A DNA stretch of 64,000 nucleotides from Gammaproteobacteria bacterium (lineage in GTDB: Bacteria; Pseudomonadota; Gammaproteobacteria; Granulosicoccales; Granulosicoccaceae): positions 30,234 to 94,233 of the forward strand of contig PDPU01000027.1 in NCBI GenBank assembly GCA_002746645.1. Direction: 5' to 3'. The notes beneath the pieces were generated by a model, which was given only the letters and a program-made list of their open reading frames with translations, was not told the origin of the DNA and searched no databases. The position numbers were made by a program, and so were the translations under genes. Positions 54,755 to 63,741 of this stretch are shown piece after piece. How positions within the stretch are numbered: position 1 is the first letter of the stretch; every line of letters begins with the position of its first letter.

Positions 54755-57046
54755 CTACTGCTGTGCCTGTCGGGAATCGCGCTTGCGCAGGAACCAGCAA
54801 CGGTGGACCGGCCGCTGTCGATGGAAGTCACGATCGATCGACCAGTCGGTCCGGTCTTCCACCTCGAGACTGCCATCGAGCCCGCCGGCGATGGCGTCGT
54901 CGAGACGAAATTTCCGGTAGTTGCAGGAAAACACCAGTGTACCGCCCGGTGCCAGCAATTGCAGTACATCTCGAATGGCACCGGCGTGATGATCCTGCAC
55001 CGACCAGTCCTTGTCGGTGCGACTCGAATTCGAGAAGGTAGGTGGGTCGAGAAACACGAGATCGAAATGCTCGTGCCATTCGGCCCCGGCCTCCTGCAAC
55101 CAGGTGGGCACGTCGGCACGCAGCACGCGATGCCCGGCCGCGGCGTCAAGGCCGTTCAGCGCCAGGTTCCGCTCGGCCCAGCGGCAGTAGTTCGCCGAGA
55201 GATCCACCGACAGGGTTTCGTCTGCACCACCGACACCGGCCGCCACGCTGACACTGCCGGTATAGGCAAAGAGATTCAGCACACGTCTGCCCTTCGCGAT
55301 CTCGGTGAAATGTCGCCGTATCCGCCGATGATCGATGAACAGCCCGGTGTCGAGGTAATCGCTGAAATTCAGTATGAAGCGACAGTTCCCTTCCCGGAGC
55401 GTTGCCGTGATGCCCGGCGCTGCCGTGTCACGCCGGTACTGCTCGCTCCCACGCTGGCGGCTGCGCTCCTTGACGTGCAGCGAAACGGGTTCGATCGAGA
55501 GCAGTTCGGGCAGTACCGCAATCACCGCGCTCAGCCGCGACGCCGCCATGGCAGCGTTGACACTCGCCGGTGCACGGTATTCCTGCAGCACCACCTGACG
55601 GCCCGCGTCTTCGGTGTCGTGGACATCGATGGCCACGGCGAACTCGGGCAGATCGGCATCGTAGAGACGGAACGCCGTGATGTCCTGCTCGCGCCGCCAG
55701 CCCTTCAGGCGCGCAAGGTTCTTCTTCACGCGGTTGGCGAAACCCTCGATATCGATAGCCGCCGATGGTGGCGGCTCCGCTGCCACCGAGGCTGCAGCAG
55801 CGACAGACGGCTCGCCACTGCCGGCACGCTTCGACGGCACCGCCCCGACACGGAAGCGGCAATCGATGCCACCGTTTGCCAGCGCCAGAGAGTGCTCGAC
55901 CGGCAACAGCGCGAGCCTGCTCTCGGCGGGCATCAGCAGGCCGTAGCGCCAGCCCGCAAAGCGCTTCGACAGTGCAAGCTCAAGACCCTGCATGAAGCCT
56001 GACTGCCGCTCGAGCCGATTCCCGTAAGGCAGGTTGCCGACCACGAGCCCGTGGGCCGGCAGGTCGTCGAATCGGGCTGGCAGGTCGGCTGGCACCCGCT
56101 CGCTCTCACTGCCATCTGACCTCTCACCCGGCAACGATGCGGAACCTGCCCCATCGCTCAGCACATCGGCAACCGCAAGGGTAACCTCGTCCTCGGCACC
56201 GAGAAAGGCCAGCGAGGCCTTCGCCTCGGCAATGGCCCTCGCGTCGATGTCACTGCCGAAGATCGGCACCGGCGAGACCCGCCTGCGCCGTTGCGCCGCG
56301 TCGAGAAGGCCTTGCCAGAGCGCCGCGTCATGCCCTTTCCAGCCCGTGAAACCGAAATGCTCGCGCAGCAGGCCCGGGGCCTCGTGCCGTGCCATGAGAA
56401 GCGCCTCGCACACGAGAGTGCCCGAGCCACAGAGCGGATCGGCCAGGGCGACACCGGATTCGAGGGCTTCGGGCCAGCCAGCGTGAATGAGGAGCGCAGC
56501 CGCAAGATTTTCCTTGAGCGGTGCGAGATGCCTGCGCCCTTTGTGCACGTGGCGATAGCCACGGCGGTGCAGCGCACCACCGGAGAGATCGATGGCGATG
56601 CGCGCCCGGTTGCGGAAGAGATACACGTTGATGCGCACGTCGGGCGCGAAGCGATCGACCGAAGGCCGACGACCTTCACGCTCGCGAAACTGATCGACGA
56701 TGGCGTCCTTGACCTTCAACGCCCCGTAGCGGGTATGCGTGATGGTCGATGAAGAACTGTAGAAATCCACGGCGAGCGTTCCGTCGACCGACAGGTGCTG
56801 CGACCAGTCCACCTCGCGCACCAGCGCATAGAGGGCTTCGGCGTCGACCGCCTTTCCCTTGTGGATCGGCAGCAGCACACGGTCGGCAACACGCGACTCG
56901 AGACAGATGCGATAGGCCGTCTCGAGTCTGCCGTTCACGCGCACACCGGCGCCGGCCTCCTGCACACGCACGATGCCGAGCGCGCCGAGTTCGCGAACGA
57001 GCACGGGCGCGACTGCCGCTGCGCAGGTGACATAGATATCGAGCAT
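54755..57046 (-). CDS. rlmL: 23S rRNA methyltransferase RlmKL (RlmL N-terminus, RlmK C-terminus)
   Basis: 763 residues. It methylates G2445 (N2) and G2069 (N7) of 23S rRNA. The N-terminal THUMP domain (SRVADRVLLPIHKGKAVDAEALY) and RlmL Rossmann domain with the NxPY-type motif GNLPYG are followed by an RlmK domain (RRVLNLFAYTGSVSVAAGVGGADETLSVDLSANYCRWAERN, DLVFLDPPTFSN). The inter-domain linker is Ala/Pro/Ser-rich. ATG 57046 gives the usual MLDIYVTCA start. It is divergent from the beta-CASP gene. Confidence 0.95.
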   Translation of the reverse strand: MLDIYVTCAAAVAPVLVRELGALGIVRVQEAGAGVRVNGRLETAYRICLESRVADRVLLPIHKGKAVDAEALYALVREVDWSQHLSVDGTLAVDFYSSSSTITHTRYGALKVKDAIVDQFREREGRRPSVDRFAPDVRINVYLFRNRARIAIDLSGGALHRRGYRHVHKGRRHLAPLKENLAAALLIHAGWPEALESGVALADPLCGSGTLVCEALLMARHEAPGLLREHFGFTGWKGHDAALWQGLLDAAQRRRRVSPVPIFGSDIDARAIAEAKASLAFLGAEDEVTLAVADVLSDGAGSASLPGERSDGSESERVPADLPARFDDLPAHGLVVGNLPYGNRLERQSGFMQGLELALSKRFAGWRYGLLMPAESRLALLPVEHSLALANGGIDCRFRVGAVPSKRAGSGEPSVAAAASVAAEPPPSAAIDIEGFANRVKKNLARLKGWRREQDITAFRLYDADLPEFAVAIDVHDTEDAGRQVVLQEYRAPASVNAAMAASRLSAVIAVLPELLSIEPVSLHVKERSRQRGSEQYRRDTAAPGITATLREGNCRFILNFSDYLDTGLFIDHRRIRRHFTEIAKGRRVLNLFAYTGSVSVAAGVGGADETLSVDLSANYCRWAERNLALNGLDAAAGHRVLRADVPTWLQEAGAEWHEHFDLVFLDPPTFSNSSRTDKDWSVQDHHAGAIRDVLQLLAPGGTLVFSCNYRKFRLDDAIAGGLDGSLEVEDRTDWSIDRDFHRQRPVHRCWFLRKRDSRQAQQ

Positions 57047-57117
57047 GAAGACACTTACACCGGCTTGTGGGCCGCCTGGTTACAATCATCCATTGTACTC
57101 ACAAGCCGGAAAATACA

Positions 57118-58533
57118 ATGCGACTCACGAGCTACGGCGCGGCCGAGGAAGTCACGGGTTCCTGCCACCTTCTCGAAACACGCCGTCACAAGGTGCTGCT
57201 CGACTGCGGCCTCATTCAGGGGCGGCGCAAGGACGAACTCCGCAACCACGATCCCTTCCCCTTCGATCCGGCAGCAGTCGATGCCGTGGTGCTGAGTCAT
57301 GCCCACATCGACCACTCGGGGCGCCTGCCGGTACTGGTGCGCCAGGGCTTTCGCGGACCGATCTACACGCATCCGGCGAGCGCCGAACTCGTGAACATTC
57401 TGCTGAAGGATTCGGCACGCCTCAACGAGCGCGATGTCGAGCGCGAGAATCGCCGCCGCAGGCGCGCCGGGAAGCCGCTGCTCACGCCGCTCTACAGCGA
57501 AGACGATGTCGCACGCACACTCGACCAGATTCGCGAAGTGCGCTACGACGAACCCACCGAAGTGGCACCGGGCTTTGTCGCGCGGCTGCTCGATGCCGGG
57601 CACATCATCGGCTCGGCCATGGTGGAGGTCACCATGGAAGACGAGGGGCAAACCCGCGTCCTTGCCTTCAGTGGTGACCTTGGTCACCGTGGTTCGCCCA
57701 TCCTCAAGGACTTCAAGCGTCTCGAAAAGGCCGACATGGTACTGCTCGAGAGCACCTACGGCGATCGGCTGCATCGTGACTGGGAAGACACGCTCGAGGA
57801 AGTGAAGTCGATCGCGCTGCGCATGGCGACCGAACGGGGCAACATCATGATTCCCGCGTTTTCGGTCGGCCGCACCCAGTTGATCCTCTACACCATGGCG
57901 CGCTATTTCAAGGAGTGGGAACTGGATCGCTATCAGATCTTCCTCGACAGTCCGATGGCCATCGAGGCCAGCGACATCTACCTCAAGTACCACCACCTCT
58001 ACGACGAAGCAGCCAGTGACTGGCACGACGCCGAAGGGTCACTCATTTCGCTTCCCAACCTCAAGCTCACACGCACGGCCGAGGAATCGATGGTCATCAA
58101 CGAGATGAGCCAGGGAGCCATCATCATCGCCGGCAGCGGCATGATGAACGGCGGGCGTATCGTGCACCATCTCCGCCACAACCTCTGGCGTGATGACGCG
58201 CACCTGATCATCCCGGGCTTTCAGGCCCCCGGAACCGTCGGCAGGAAGATCATCGACGGCGCGCGCCACGTGAAGGTTCACGGACGGGAAATCGCCGTCA
58301 ACGCCTCCGTCCACACCATCGGCGGGCTTTCTGCCCACGCCGACCAGGAAGGCCTCATGGAGTGGTACGGCCATTTCGAAGGCCGCCCGCCGGTACTGCT
58401 GGTGCACGGCGAGAGGCATGCCATGCAGGCACTTGCCGGACGCCTCGAGGGCGAACTCGGTGCGCGCGCACGGATCGCCCGCCGCGGGCAGTCCACCGAT
58501 CTGCTGGCACTCCGCAGACAACCGCAGCCATAG
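57118..58533 (+). CDS. Beta-CASP metallo-beta-lactamase-fold RNase (YSH1/CPSF-like)
   Basis: 471 residues. Complete metal motif SHAHIDHSG (His61, His63, Asp65, His66), AGHIIGSAMVEV, AFSGDLGHRG, then the beta-CASP motifs A-C (STYGDRLHRD, PAFSVGRTQ, HTIGGLSAHAD, VHGE). Relatives are endo- or exoribonucleases acting on RNA ends. ATG 57118 with AAAATACA before it; TACAAT at 57081 might be a -10. The enzyme class is clear, the RNA target is not. Confidence 0.88.
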   Translation: MRLTSYGAAEEVTGSCHLLETRRHKVLLDCGLIQGRRKDELRNHDPFPFDPAAVDAVVLSHAHIDHSGRLPVLVRQGFRGPIYTHPASAELVNILLKDSARLNERDVERENRRRRRAGKPLLTPLYSEDDVARTLDQIREVRYDEPTEVAPGFVARLLDAGHIIGSAMVEVTMEDEGQTRVLAFSGDLGHRGSPILKDFKRLEKADMVLLESTYGDRLHRDWEDTLEEVKSIALRMATERGNIMIPAFSVGRTQLILYTMARYFKEWELDRYQIFLDSPMAIEASDIYLKYHHLYDEAASDWHDAEGSLISLPNLKLTRTAEESMVINEMSQGAIIIAGSGMMNGGRIVHHLRHNLWRDDAHLIIPGFQAPGTVGRKIIDGARHVKVHGREIAVNASVHTIGGLSAHADQEGLMEWYGHFEGRPPVLLVHGERHAMQALAGRLEGELGARARIARRGQSTDLLALRRQPQP

Positions 58534-58633
58534 GCCGTGGAAACGCCCATAATCTGACAAAATGCGCGGTCAACCCGCTGCCTCGTGCAGCCGACACAAC
58601 GTGTGACAACCGCATTCTCAACGAGCAACAACC

Positions 58634-60289
58634 ATGAGTACGAGTGAAGAAAGAGAATCCATGGAGTTCGACGTGGTCATCGTCGGCGCCGGCCCCGCCG
58701 GTCTCTCCACCGCCTGCCGCCTGATGCAGATCGCGACCGAGCGCGAACAGGAAATCAGTGTGGTGGTGCTCGAGAAGGGTTCGGAGGTCGGAGCGCACAT
58801 TCTTTCCGGTGCCGTCATCGAACCAAGCGCGCTCGATGAACTCTTTCCGGACTGGAAGGAGAACGGCGCACCACTCGACACACCCGTCACGCGCGATGAA
58901 ATCTTCCTGTTCACGAGCGCCGAGAAGTCGCTGAAGATGCCAAACCTGCTCGTGCCGAAAACCATGCACAACCACGGCAACTACATCGCCAGCCTCGGCA
59001 ATCTCACGCGCTGGCTGGCCGAGCAGGCCGAGGCACTCGGCGTGGAGATCTTCCCGGGCTTCGCCGCCGCCGAAATCCTCTACCACGACGATGGCAGCGT
59101 CAAGGGCGTGGCCACGGGCGACATGGGTGTCGATGCCGAAGGCAAGCCGAAGGACGGCTACGAGCCCGGCATGGAACTGCATGCGCGCTACACGGTGTTC
59201 GCCGAAGGTTGTCGCGGGCATCTCGGCAAGGAACTCATGGCACGCTACGACCTCAACGCCGATGCTGCGCCGCAGCACTACGGCATCGGCATCAAGGAAC
59301 TCTGGGAAGTCGAGCCCGACAGGCACGAGCCGGGACTGGTCATGCACGGCGCGGGCTGGCCGCTCAAGGAATCGGGCGCAAGTGGCGGCGCCTTTCTCTA
59401 TCACCTCGAAGGCAATCAGGTGGTGACCGGCCTCATCATCGACCTGAACTACTCGAACCCCTATCTCAGCACCTTCGAGGAATTCCAGCGCTTCAAGCGA
59501 CATCCGGAAGTGTCCAGGGTACTCACCGGCGGCAAGCGCCTCGCCTATGGCGCGCGCGCGATTGCCAAGGGTGGCCTGAACTCACTGCCACGCATGAGCA
59601 TGCCGGGCGCGCTGCTGATCGGCTGCGACGCGGGAACCCTGAACTTTGCCAAGATCAAGGGCACGCACACGGCCATGAAGTCCGGCATGGTGGCAGCCGA
59701 AACCATTGCCGACGCGCTCGCCAGCGAGAACGCGCCGGCCGATCTCACGCACTATCGCGACGCCTTTCTCGACACCTGGGCCGGGGCGGAACTCAAGCGC
59801 TCGCGCAACTGGGGCGCAGCTTTGCACAAGTTCGGCACGCTGCTCGGTGGCGCCTACAACTTCATCGATCAGAACATCTTCCATCTGCCCTTCAATCTGA
59901 AGGACACCACGCCCGACTACGCCACGCTCGGAGACGCGAACAGCGCCGAACCCATCGAATACCCGAAACCCGACGGCAAGCTCACCTTCGACAAGCCCTC
60001 CTCGGTGTATCTCTCGAACACCAACCACGAGGAAAACCAGCCGGTTCACCTCAGGCTCATCGATCCGAGCATCCCGATCGAAGTGAACCTGCCGAAGTGG
60101 GCCGAACCCGCCACACGCTATTGCCCGGTCGGCGTCTACGAGATCATTACCGAAGACGACCTGCCGCGCTTCCAGATCAACTCGCAGAACTGCATCCACT
60201 GCAAGACCTGCGACATCAAGGACCCGAGCCAGAACATCACCTGGGTGGTGCCCGAAGGCGGCGGCGGTCCGAATTATCCGAACATGTAG
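58634..60289 (+). CDS. Electron transfer flavoprotein-ubiquinone oxidoreductase
   Basis: 551 residues. It passes electrons from ETF (fatty acid and amino acid oxidation) to the quinone pool. FAD-binding start DVVIVGAGPAGLSTACRL. The 4Fe-4S ligands are in RYCPVGVYE and NCIHCKTCDIKDP near the C-terminus. The ubiquinone-side loop (GGLNSLPRMSMPGALLIGCDAGTLN) is typical. The ETF subunits themselves are not in this window. Confidence 0.95.
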   Translation: MSTSEERESMEFDVVIVGAGPAGLSTACRLMQIATEREQEISVVVLEKGSEVGAHILSGAVIEPSALDELFPDWKENGAPLDTPVTRDEIFLFTSAEKSLKMPNLLVPKTMHNHGNYIASLGNLTRWLAEQAEALGVEIFPGFAAAEILYHDDGSVKGVATGDMGVDAEGKPKDGYEPGMELHARYTVFAEGCRGHLGKELMARYDLNADAAPQHYGIGIKELWEVEPDRHEPGLVMHGAGWPLKESGASGGAFLYHLEGNQVVTGLIIDLNYSNPYLSTFEEFQRFKRHPEVSRVLTGGKRLAYGARAIAKGGLNSLPRMSMPGALLIGCDAGTLNFAKIKGTHTAMKSGMVAAETIADALASENAPADLTHYRDAFLDTWAGAELKRSRNWGAALHKFGTLLGGAYNFIDQNIFHLPFNLKDTTPDYATLGDANSAEPIEYPKPDGKLTFDKPSSVYLSNTNHEENQPVHLRLIDPSIPIEVNLPKWAEPATRYCPVGVYEIITEDDLPRFQINSQNCIHCKTCDIKDPSQNITWVVPEGGGGPNYPNM

Positions 60290-60340
60290 AACAGCGCAGG
60301 ACACATACGCGCAGACAGGCACGCATCAAGACGCACAAAG

Positions 60341-60356
60341 GCCCGTAACTTCGGGC
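60341..60356. terminator. Possible weak hairpin terminator
   Basis: GCCCG-TAACTT-CGGGC, just after the ETF-QO gene and just downstream of the 3' end of the disordered-protein gene. On the minus strand it is followed by CTTTG, so a weak terminator is plausible for that strand. Confidence 0.4.
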
Positions 60357-60361
60357 AGGAC

Positions 60362-61456
60362 CTACGTGCCGGCGGTTTCACCTCCGCCCGGGCTGCCACC
60401 CTCTCCGCGCGATGTGTTCTTGCGCCGGCGGTTCTGCTTCTGGCGATTGCCACCCTGCTGATTGCCCTGGGCGTTCTGGTTACGATGGCGCTGCTTGTTG
60501 CGATTGCCGCCCTTGTGACCCACCGGCCTGCCACCCTGATTGCGCGCCGATTTCCTGCGACCATGCTGTGCCTTGCGCCGGTTCTGCGCAGCGCGCGCGC
60601 CTCGCTTCGAACGCGTATTGCCGAAAGCGAGATTACCGACGGCGTAGGGGTCTTCCATGCCGATGAGATTGCTGTCGGATGGGAAGCGATTGTTGACGTT
60701 CATGCCCTCGCGATTACCGAAGTTGTCGTCTTCGTGTTCGAAGGGTTCGTCGTCCCAGGCCAGGGCGCGGTTGCCGATATCGTCGTCGATCTCGGCCTCG
60801 AGCCGCGCCTGTTCGCGGCGTTGCGCCGGCGTCAGGCGATTGCCGATGTTGTCGTCGTCATCACGGCGGTTCTTGCGCGAGCGACCGGACTTCTGTCGAT
60901 TGCCCTGCCCGCCGGCGTTGCCGGGCCGCTTGTTGCCACCGGCGTTGCCATTGGCAGCCCGGGCACGAGGCTTGCGGGCCGGGCGCGTCTCGCCCTTGTC
61001 GCCATTCTTGCTGGCCGTCTGGTCACTCGCCGAAGCCACCGAGCTTGCCCCGTCTTTCGCCCTCGGCGCCGCTTCCCCGGCACCATTGGTCTTCGCGGTG
61101 GCTTTCCCTTCACTCCGGGCTTTTGATGCGGCCTTGCCCTCACCCGCGGCTTTCGCTGTTGATGCGGCCTTGCCATCACTCGCGGCTTTCGATGCCGCTT
61201 TACCGTCACCCTCGGCCCTGGATGCCGCTTTCCTTGCGCCACCAACCCTGGATGCGGATTTCGATGCGGATTTCGATGCGGATTTCGATGCAGGTTTCGA
61301 TGCGACCTTGTCGCTTCCGGCATCGCTCTTGTCAGTCGCCTTGCTTCTGACGCGTGTGGTGCGTTTCTTCGATTCCGCGACCGGTGCACTACCTTCCGCA
61401 CCGCTACGCGCTGCCGGCGATTCAGCCGACGCGGCGTGTTCCTCTGAATTGCTCAT
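60362..61456 (-). CDS. Disordered Lys/Ala/Asn-rich protein with repeated acidic-GNR motifs
   Basis: 364 residues, no fold recognised. N-terminal half: Lys/Ala/Ser-rich repeats (SKSASKSASKSAS, GKAASKA-type units). Centre: DDDDNIGNRLTPAQRREQARLEAEIDDDIGNRALAWDDEPF, then EDDNFGNREGMNVNNRF, so [DE]D[DN][IF]GNR recurs three times. C-terminal half: Gly/Asn/Arg/Lys-rich. The composition suits nucleic-acid binding or condensate formation, but that is inference. Composition and 12-bp DNA repeats show recent expansion. The frame is long and its motif repeats preserve amino acids, so I take it as real. Confidence 0.75.
   Translation of the reverse strand: MSNSEEHAASAESPAARSGAEGSAPVAESKKRTTRVRSKATDKSDAGSDKVASKPASKSASKSASKSASRVGGARKAASRAEGDGKAASKAASDGKAASTAKAAGEGKAASKARSEGKATAKTNGAGEAAPRAKDGASSVASASDQTASKNGDKGETRPARKPRARAANGNAGGNKRPGNAGGQGNRQKSGRSRKNRRDDDDNIGNRLTPAQRREQARLEAEIDDDIGNRALAWDDEPFEHEDDNFGNREGMNVNNRFPSDSNLIGMEDPYAVGNLAFGNTRSKRGARAAQNRRKAQHGRRKSARNQGGRPVGHKGGNRNKQRHRNQNAQGNQQGGNRQKQNRRRKNTSRGEGGSPGGGETAGT
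61251..61298. repeat. 12-bp tandem repeats in the disordered-protein gene
   Basis: Four units of gatgcggatttc (the last diverged) from 61251. On the minus strand they encode the Ser-Ala-Ser-Lys repeat in the N-terminal part. Confidence 0.85.
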
Positions 61457-61845
61457 GACCGTACAACCATGCCTGAAACAACCATGTGTTCACTCTTCCT
61501 CGACTTGATACGGGGATGCTCACTTTGGCAAGCGACATACTGGCGCGGGATATTGACCAACGCGCGGGTGCGACACGGACTTCGCCGCCGAACCCGGCGG
61601 GGACTCCATCATGTTGCCATGTCGAAAAAATCGGCGATGCGATGCAATCGGAGTTCAAACGTGAACTCTGCCTTGTTTCTGATTTCGCAGGCCAACAAGG
61701 GAAGCGGCCATCAAGCCACTGTCTTGAGTATAGGCCCTTCAAACGCCATCGTTGCATAGTATTGTAAGCGAACTTGCTGCCGGCAGTCACCGACTTCGGG
61801 CCAACAATGTCCGGAACCAGCAATTCAGTCAGCGTAGAAGGCAAC
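61457..61845. other. 389-bp intergenic region between divergent genes
   Basis: No gene or RNA recognised. It lies between the divergent starts of the disordered-protein gene and the small membrane protein gene, so it should hold both promoters. I could not place a convincing -35/-10 pair. An in-frame upstream extension of the membrane protein gene (ATG 61807) is possible but has no ribosome-binding site. Confidence 0.5.
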
Positions 61846-62226
61846 ATGAACAATCTGAGCACTCAACTCGGTCCGGAATGGACGCCCGTCAACATCGCCA
61901 TCATGGTGCTGCTGTTTCTTTTCGGGTTCTGGCCCCTTTCCGCCGCGATGATCGCCTACGTAATCTGGGGTGACCGCATCGGACTTGATCTGCGCCGGCC
62001 AGCGAGCTTCTCGACACTCGTCGATCGTCTTGCCGCAGCCTTCCGAGGCGCGAAGGCCGGCTTTTTCGAAAACGACAACCCCGACATCGCCGGCGAAAGA
62101 CCCTGGCAAGGCGGTGCCGGAACCGGCAAGCCTGCGTACCGTACCAGCGATGCCGGCGAAAACGACGATGGCCCCGACGGTCGTGCTCACCGCTGGCCAC
62201 CCCGTCGAGACGACAAAGACGGTTGA
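61846..62226 (+). CDS. Small membrane protein, DUF2852-like
   Basis: 126 residues. One or two membrane helices (VNIAIMVLLFLFGFWPLSAAMIAYVIWGDRIGL) match the pattern of DUF2852-type small membrane proteins (FWPL...AYVIWG). A Gly/Asp/Arg-rich tail follows. AAGG lies five bases before ATG 61846, which supports this start over ATG 61807 or 61774. Function unknown. Confidence 0.68.
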   Translation: MNNLSTQLGPEWTPVNIAIMVLLFLFGFWPLSAAMIAYVIWGDRIGLDLRRPASFSTLVDRLAAAFRGAKAGFFENDNPDIAGERPWQGGAGTGKPAYRTSDAGENDDGPDGRAHRWPPRRDDKDG

Positions 62227-62255
62227 CTTCCGCCGCCGGGCCGATACCTGGCTCG

Positions 62256-63512
62256 TCACGAAAATCGCATCGGATCATAGGCTGCAAGCTCTGCCGGATC
62301 CATGCGACCGTCAACGAGTTCCGCCACCAGCCGCCCTGTCTTCGGCCCGCCGGTCAGGCCGACATGCTGATGCCCGAAGGCGGTGTATACCCCACTGCCA
62401 CGAATCTCGCCGATGAAGGGCAGGCTGTCGACCGGGGCCGGGCGGTGACCGAGCCATTCCTCTTCCGCCTGCCAGCGAAAATCCGGCAACCACTCGGCCA
62501 CCTTTCTGCGGATGAAGGCCAGCGGTGCCTTCGAGGGCCCGCTTTCGAGCCCGCCGAACTCGACGGTACCGGCGCATCGCACGCCATCATCCATCGGCGA
62601 GACGACGAACTTCGCTGGCGTCAGCATGATCGGCGAAACGGGCCTCATGTTCGGGCTCCGAAAGACGATGTGATACCCGCGCTCGGTCTGCATCGGCACG
62701 CGCAGATCGAGGAAGTCGAGATAGCGCGCGCTCCAGACGCCCGCGGCCACCACGAGGGTGTCGCAGTCGAGGCGCCCGACACTCGTCGGCACCGCGCGCA
62801 CGCGCCCGTCAACGAGTTCGGCAGCGCCCACGTCACCCTGCAACAGCGTCCCACCGAGCCGCTGGAATTCCTCGGCCAGCGCCTTGACGTAATTGCCCGG
62901 GCTCGTGACGAAGCCATGGTTCTTCATCACCGCCAGACACCGGATACCCGGGCCGAGTATCGGCTCGCGCTCATGCACCGCGTCGCCTTCGAGAATGTCC
63001 GGTGTGAACCCCGCCTCGGCCTGCAGCGACCAGGTGTAACCGTCGGCCTCGAGTGCCTGCCGGTCGGGGTAGGCCATGAGATAGTCGTCCGACCGCAGAT
63101 ACCGGTCGGCGGCCGTGTTGCCGGCCAGTTCCGTGTGCTGCTCCACGCTGTCGCCGACGATGAAGGCGAGATCTCTCGCGATGCGGCGTGTATCGGCATC
63201 GTTGGCGTAGCCAAGGTATTCGCGCAGGAAGCCGGCCAGCGACGGCAGCCTGGCCCATTCGAGAAACAGCGGGAAATGCCGATCCAGAAGGTAGAACGGT
63301 GCCTTCCGGACGAGCCCCGGCGTGGTCACGGGCACGTTGGCGCTGGCTGCGAGAATACCGGCGTTACCGTGCGAGGTGGCTTCACCGGGCGGCAGGCGAT
63401 CGATCAGTGTGACCTCATGCCCGGAACGGCGCAGCCATGTTGCCGCCGACACGCCGACGATACCGGCACCGAGCACCACCACCTGCCGCGTCTCACCGAA
63501 CCGGGACATCAT
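62256..63512 (-). CDS. D-amino-acid dehydrogenase-like FAD oxidoreductase (DadA family)
   Basis: 418 residues. FAD-binding start QVVVLGAGIVGVSAATWLRRSGHEVTLIDR and the DAO-family features HGNAGILAAS, AGVWSARY, ERGYHIVF and FGHQHVGLTGGPKTGRLVAELV are present. DadA-type enzymes oxidise D-amino acids and feed the respiratory chain. No alanine racemase (dadX) is adjacent, so the substrate may be another amino or imino acid. ATG 63512 or 63509 are both usable. Confidence 0.85.
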   Translation of the reverse strand: MMSRFGETRQVVVLGAGIVGVSAATWLRRSGHEVTLIDRLPPGEATSHGNAGILAASANVPVTTPGLVRKAPFYLLDRHFPLFLEWARLPSLAGFLREYLGYANDADTRRIARDLAFIVGDSVEQHTELAGNTAADRYLRSDDYLMAYPDRQALEADGYTWSLQAEAGFTPDILEGDAVHEREPILGPGIRCLAVMKNHGFVTSPGNYVKALAEEFQRLGGTLLQGDVGAAELVDGRVRAVPTSVGRLDCDTLVVAAGVWSARYLDFLDLRVPMQTERGYHIVFRSPNMRPVSPIMLTPAKFVVSPMDDGVRCAGTVEFGGLESGPSKAPLAFIRRKVAEWLPDFRWQAEEEWLGHRPAPVDSLPFIGEIRGSGVYTAFGHQHVGLTGGPKTGRLVAELVDGRMDPAELAAYDPMRFS

Positions 63513-63703
63513 GCGCCTCCTGGACAGGGTCGAGAGCGGCCAGTGTACCCGGACAAGTTCGGGCTTACCACAGAAACGATGTATGGATCAGTGCCACCGC
63601 GAGCGGCATGGCCATGATGGATTCCTCGAAGAACTGCCGGACGTGGATAAGATGGCCTTGCCTGGCCGCCCGAAGGCTGTGGATATGAATCGTACTGTTG
63701 ATA

Positions 63704-63709
63704 TATACT
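63704..63709 (+). promoter_or_regulatory. Possible -10 element upstream of the HNH-type gene
   Basis: TATACT lies in an AT-rich island 33 bp before the start at 63742. No good -35 is seen 16-18 bp upstream (GGATAT or TGGATA), so this is weak. Confidence 0.35.
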
Positions 63710-63741
63710 AGCTGTCAAGCTCAATCACAGGGAATGTGCAC

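Noticed and set aside
57081..57086. TACAAT before the beta-CASP gene as a promoter -10
   Set aside because: No -35 hexamer at 16-18 bp, so I did not list it as a promoter.
60485..61508. Two plus-strand frames opposite the disordered protein gene (213 and 283 codons)
   Set aside because: They are hydrophobic or proline-rich translations of the same repeats. The minus frame preserves a repeated peptide motif and is the better choice, though certainty is limited.
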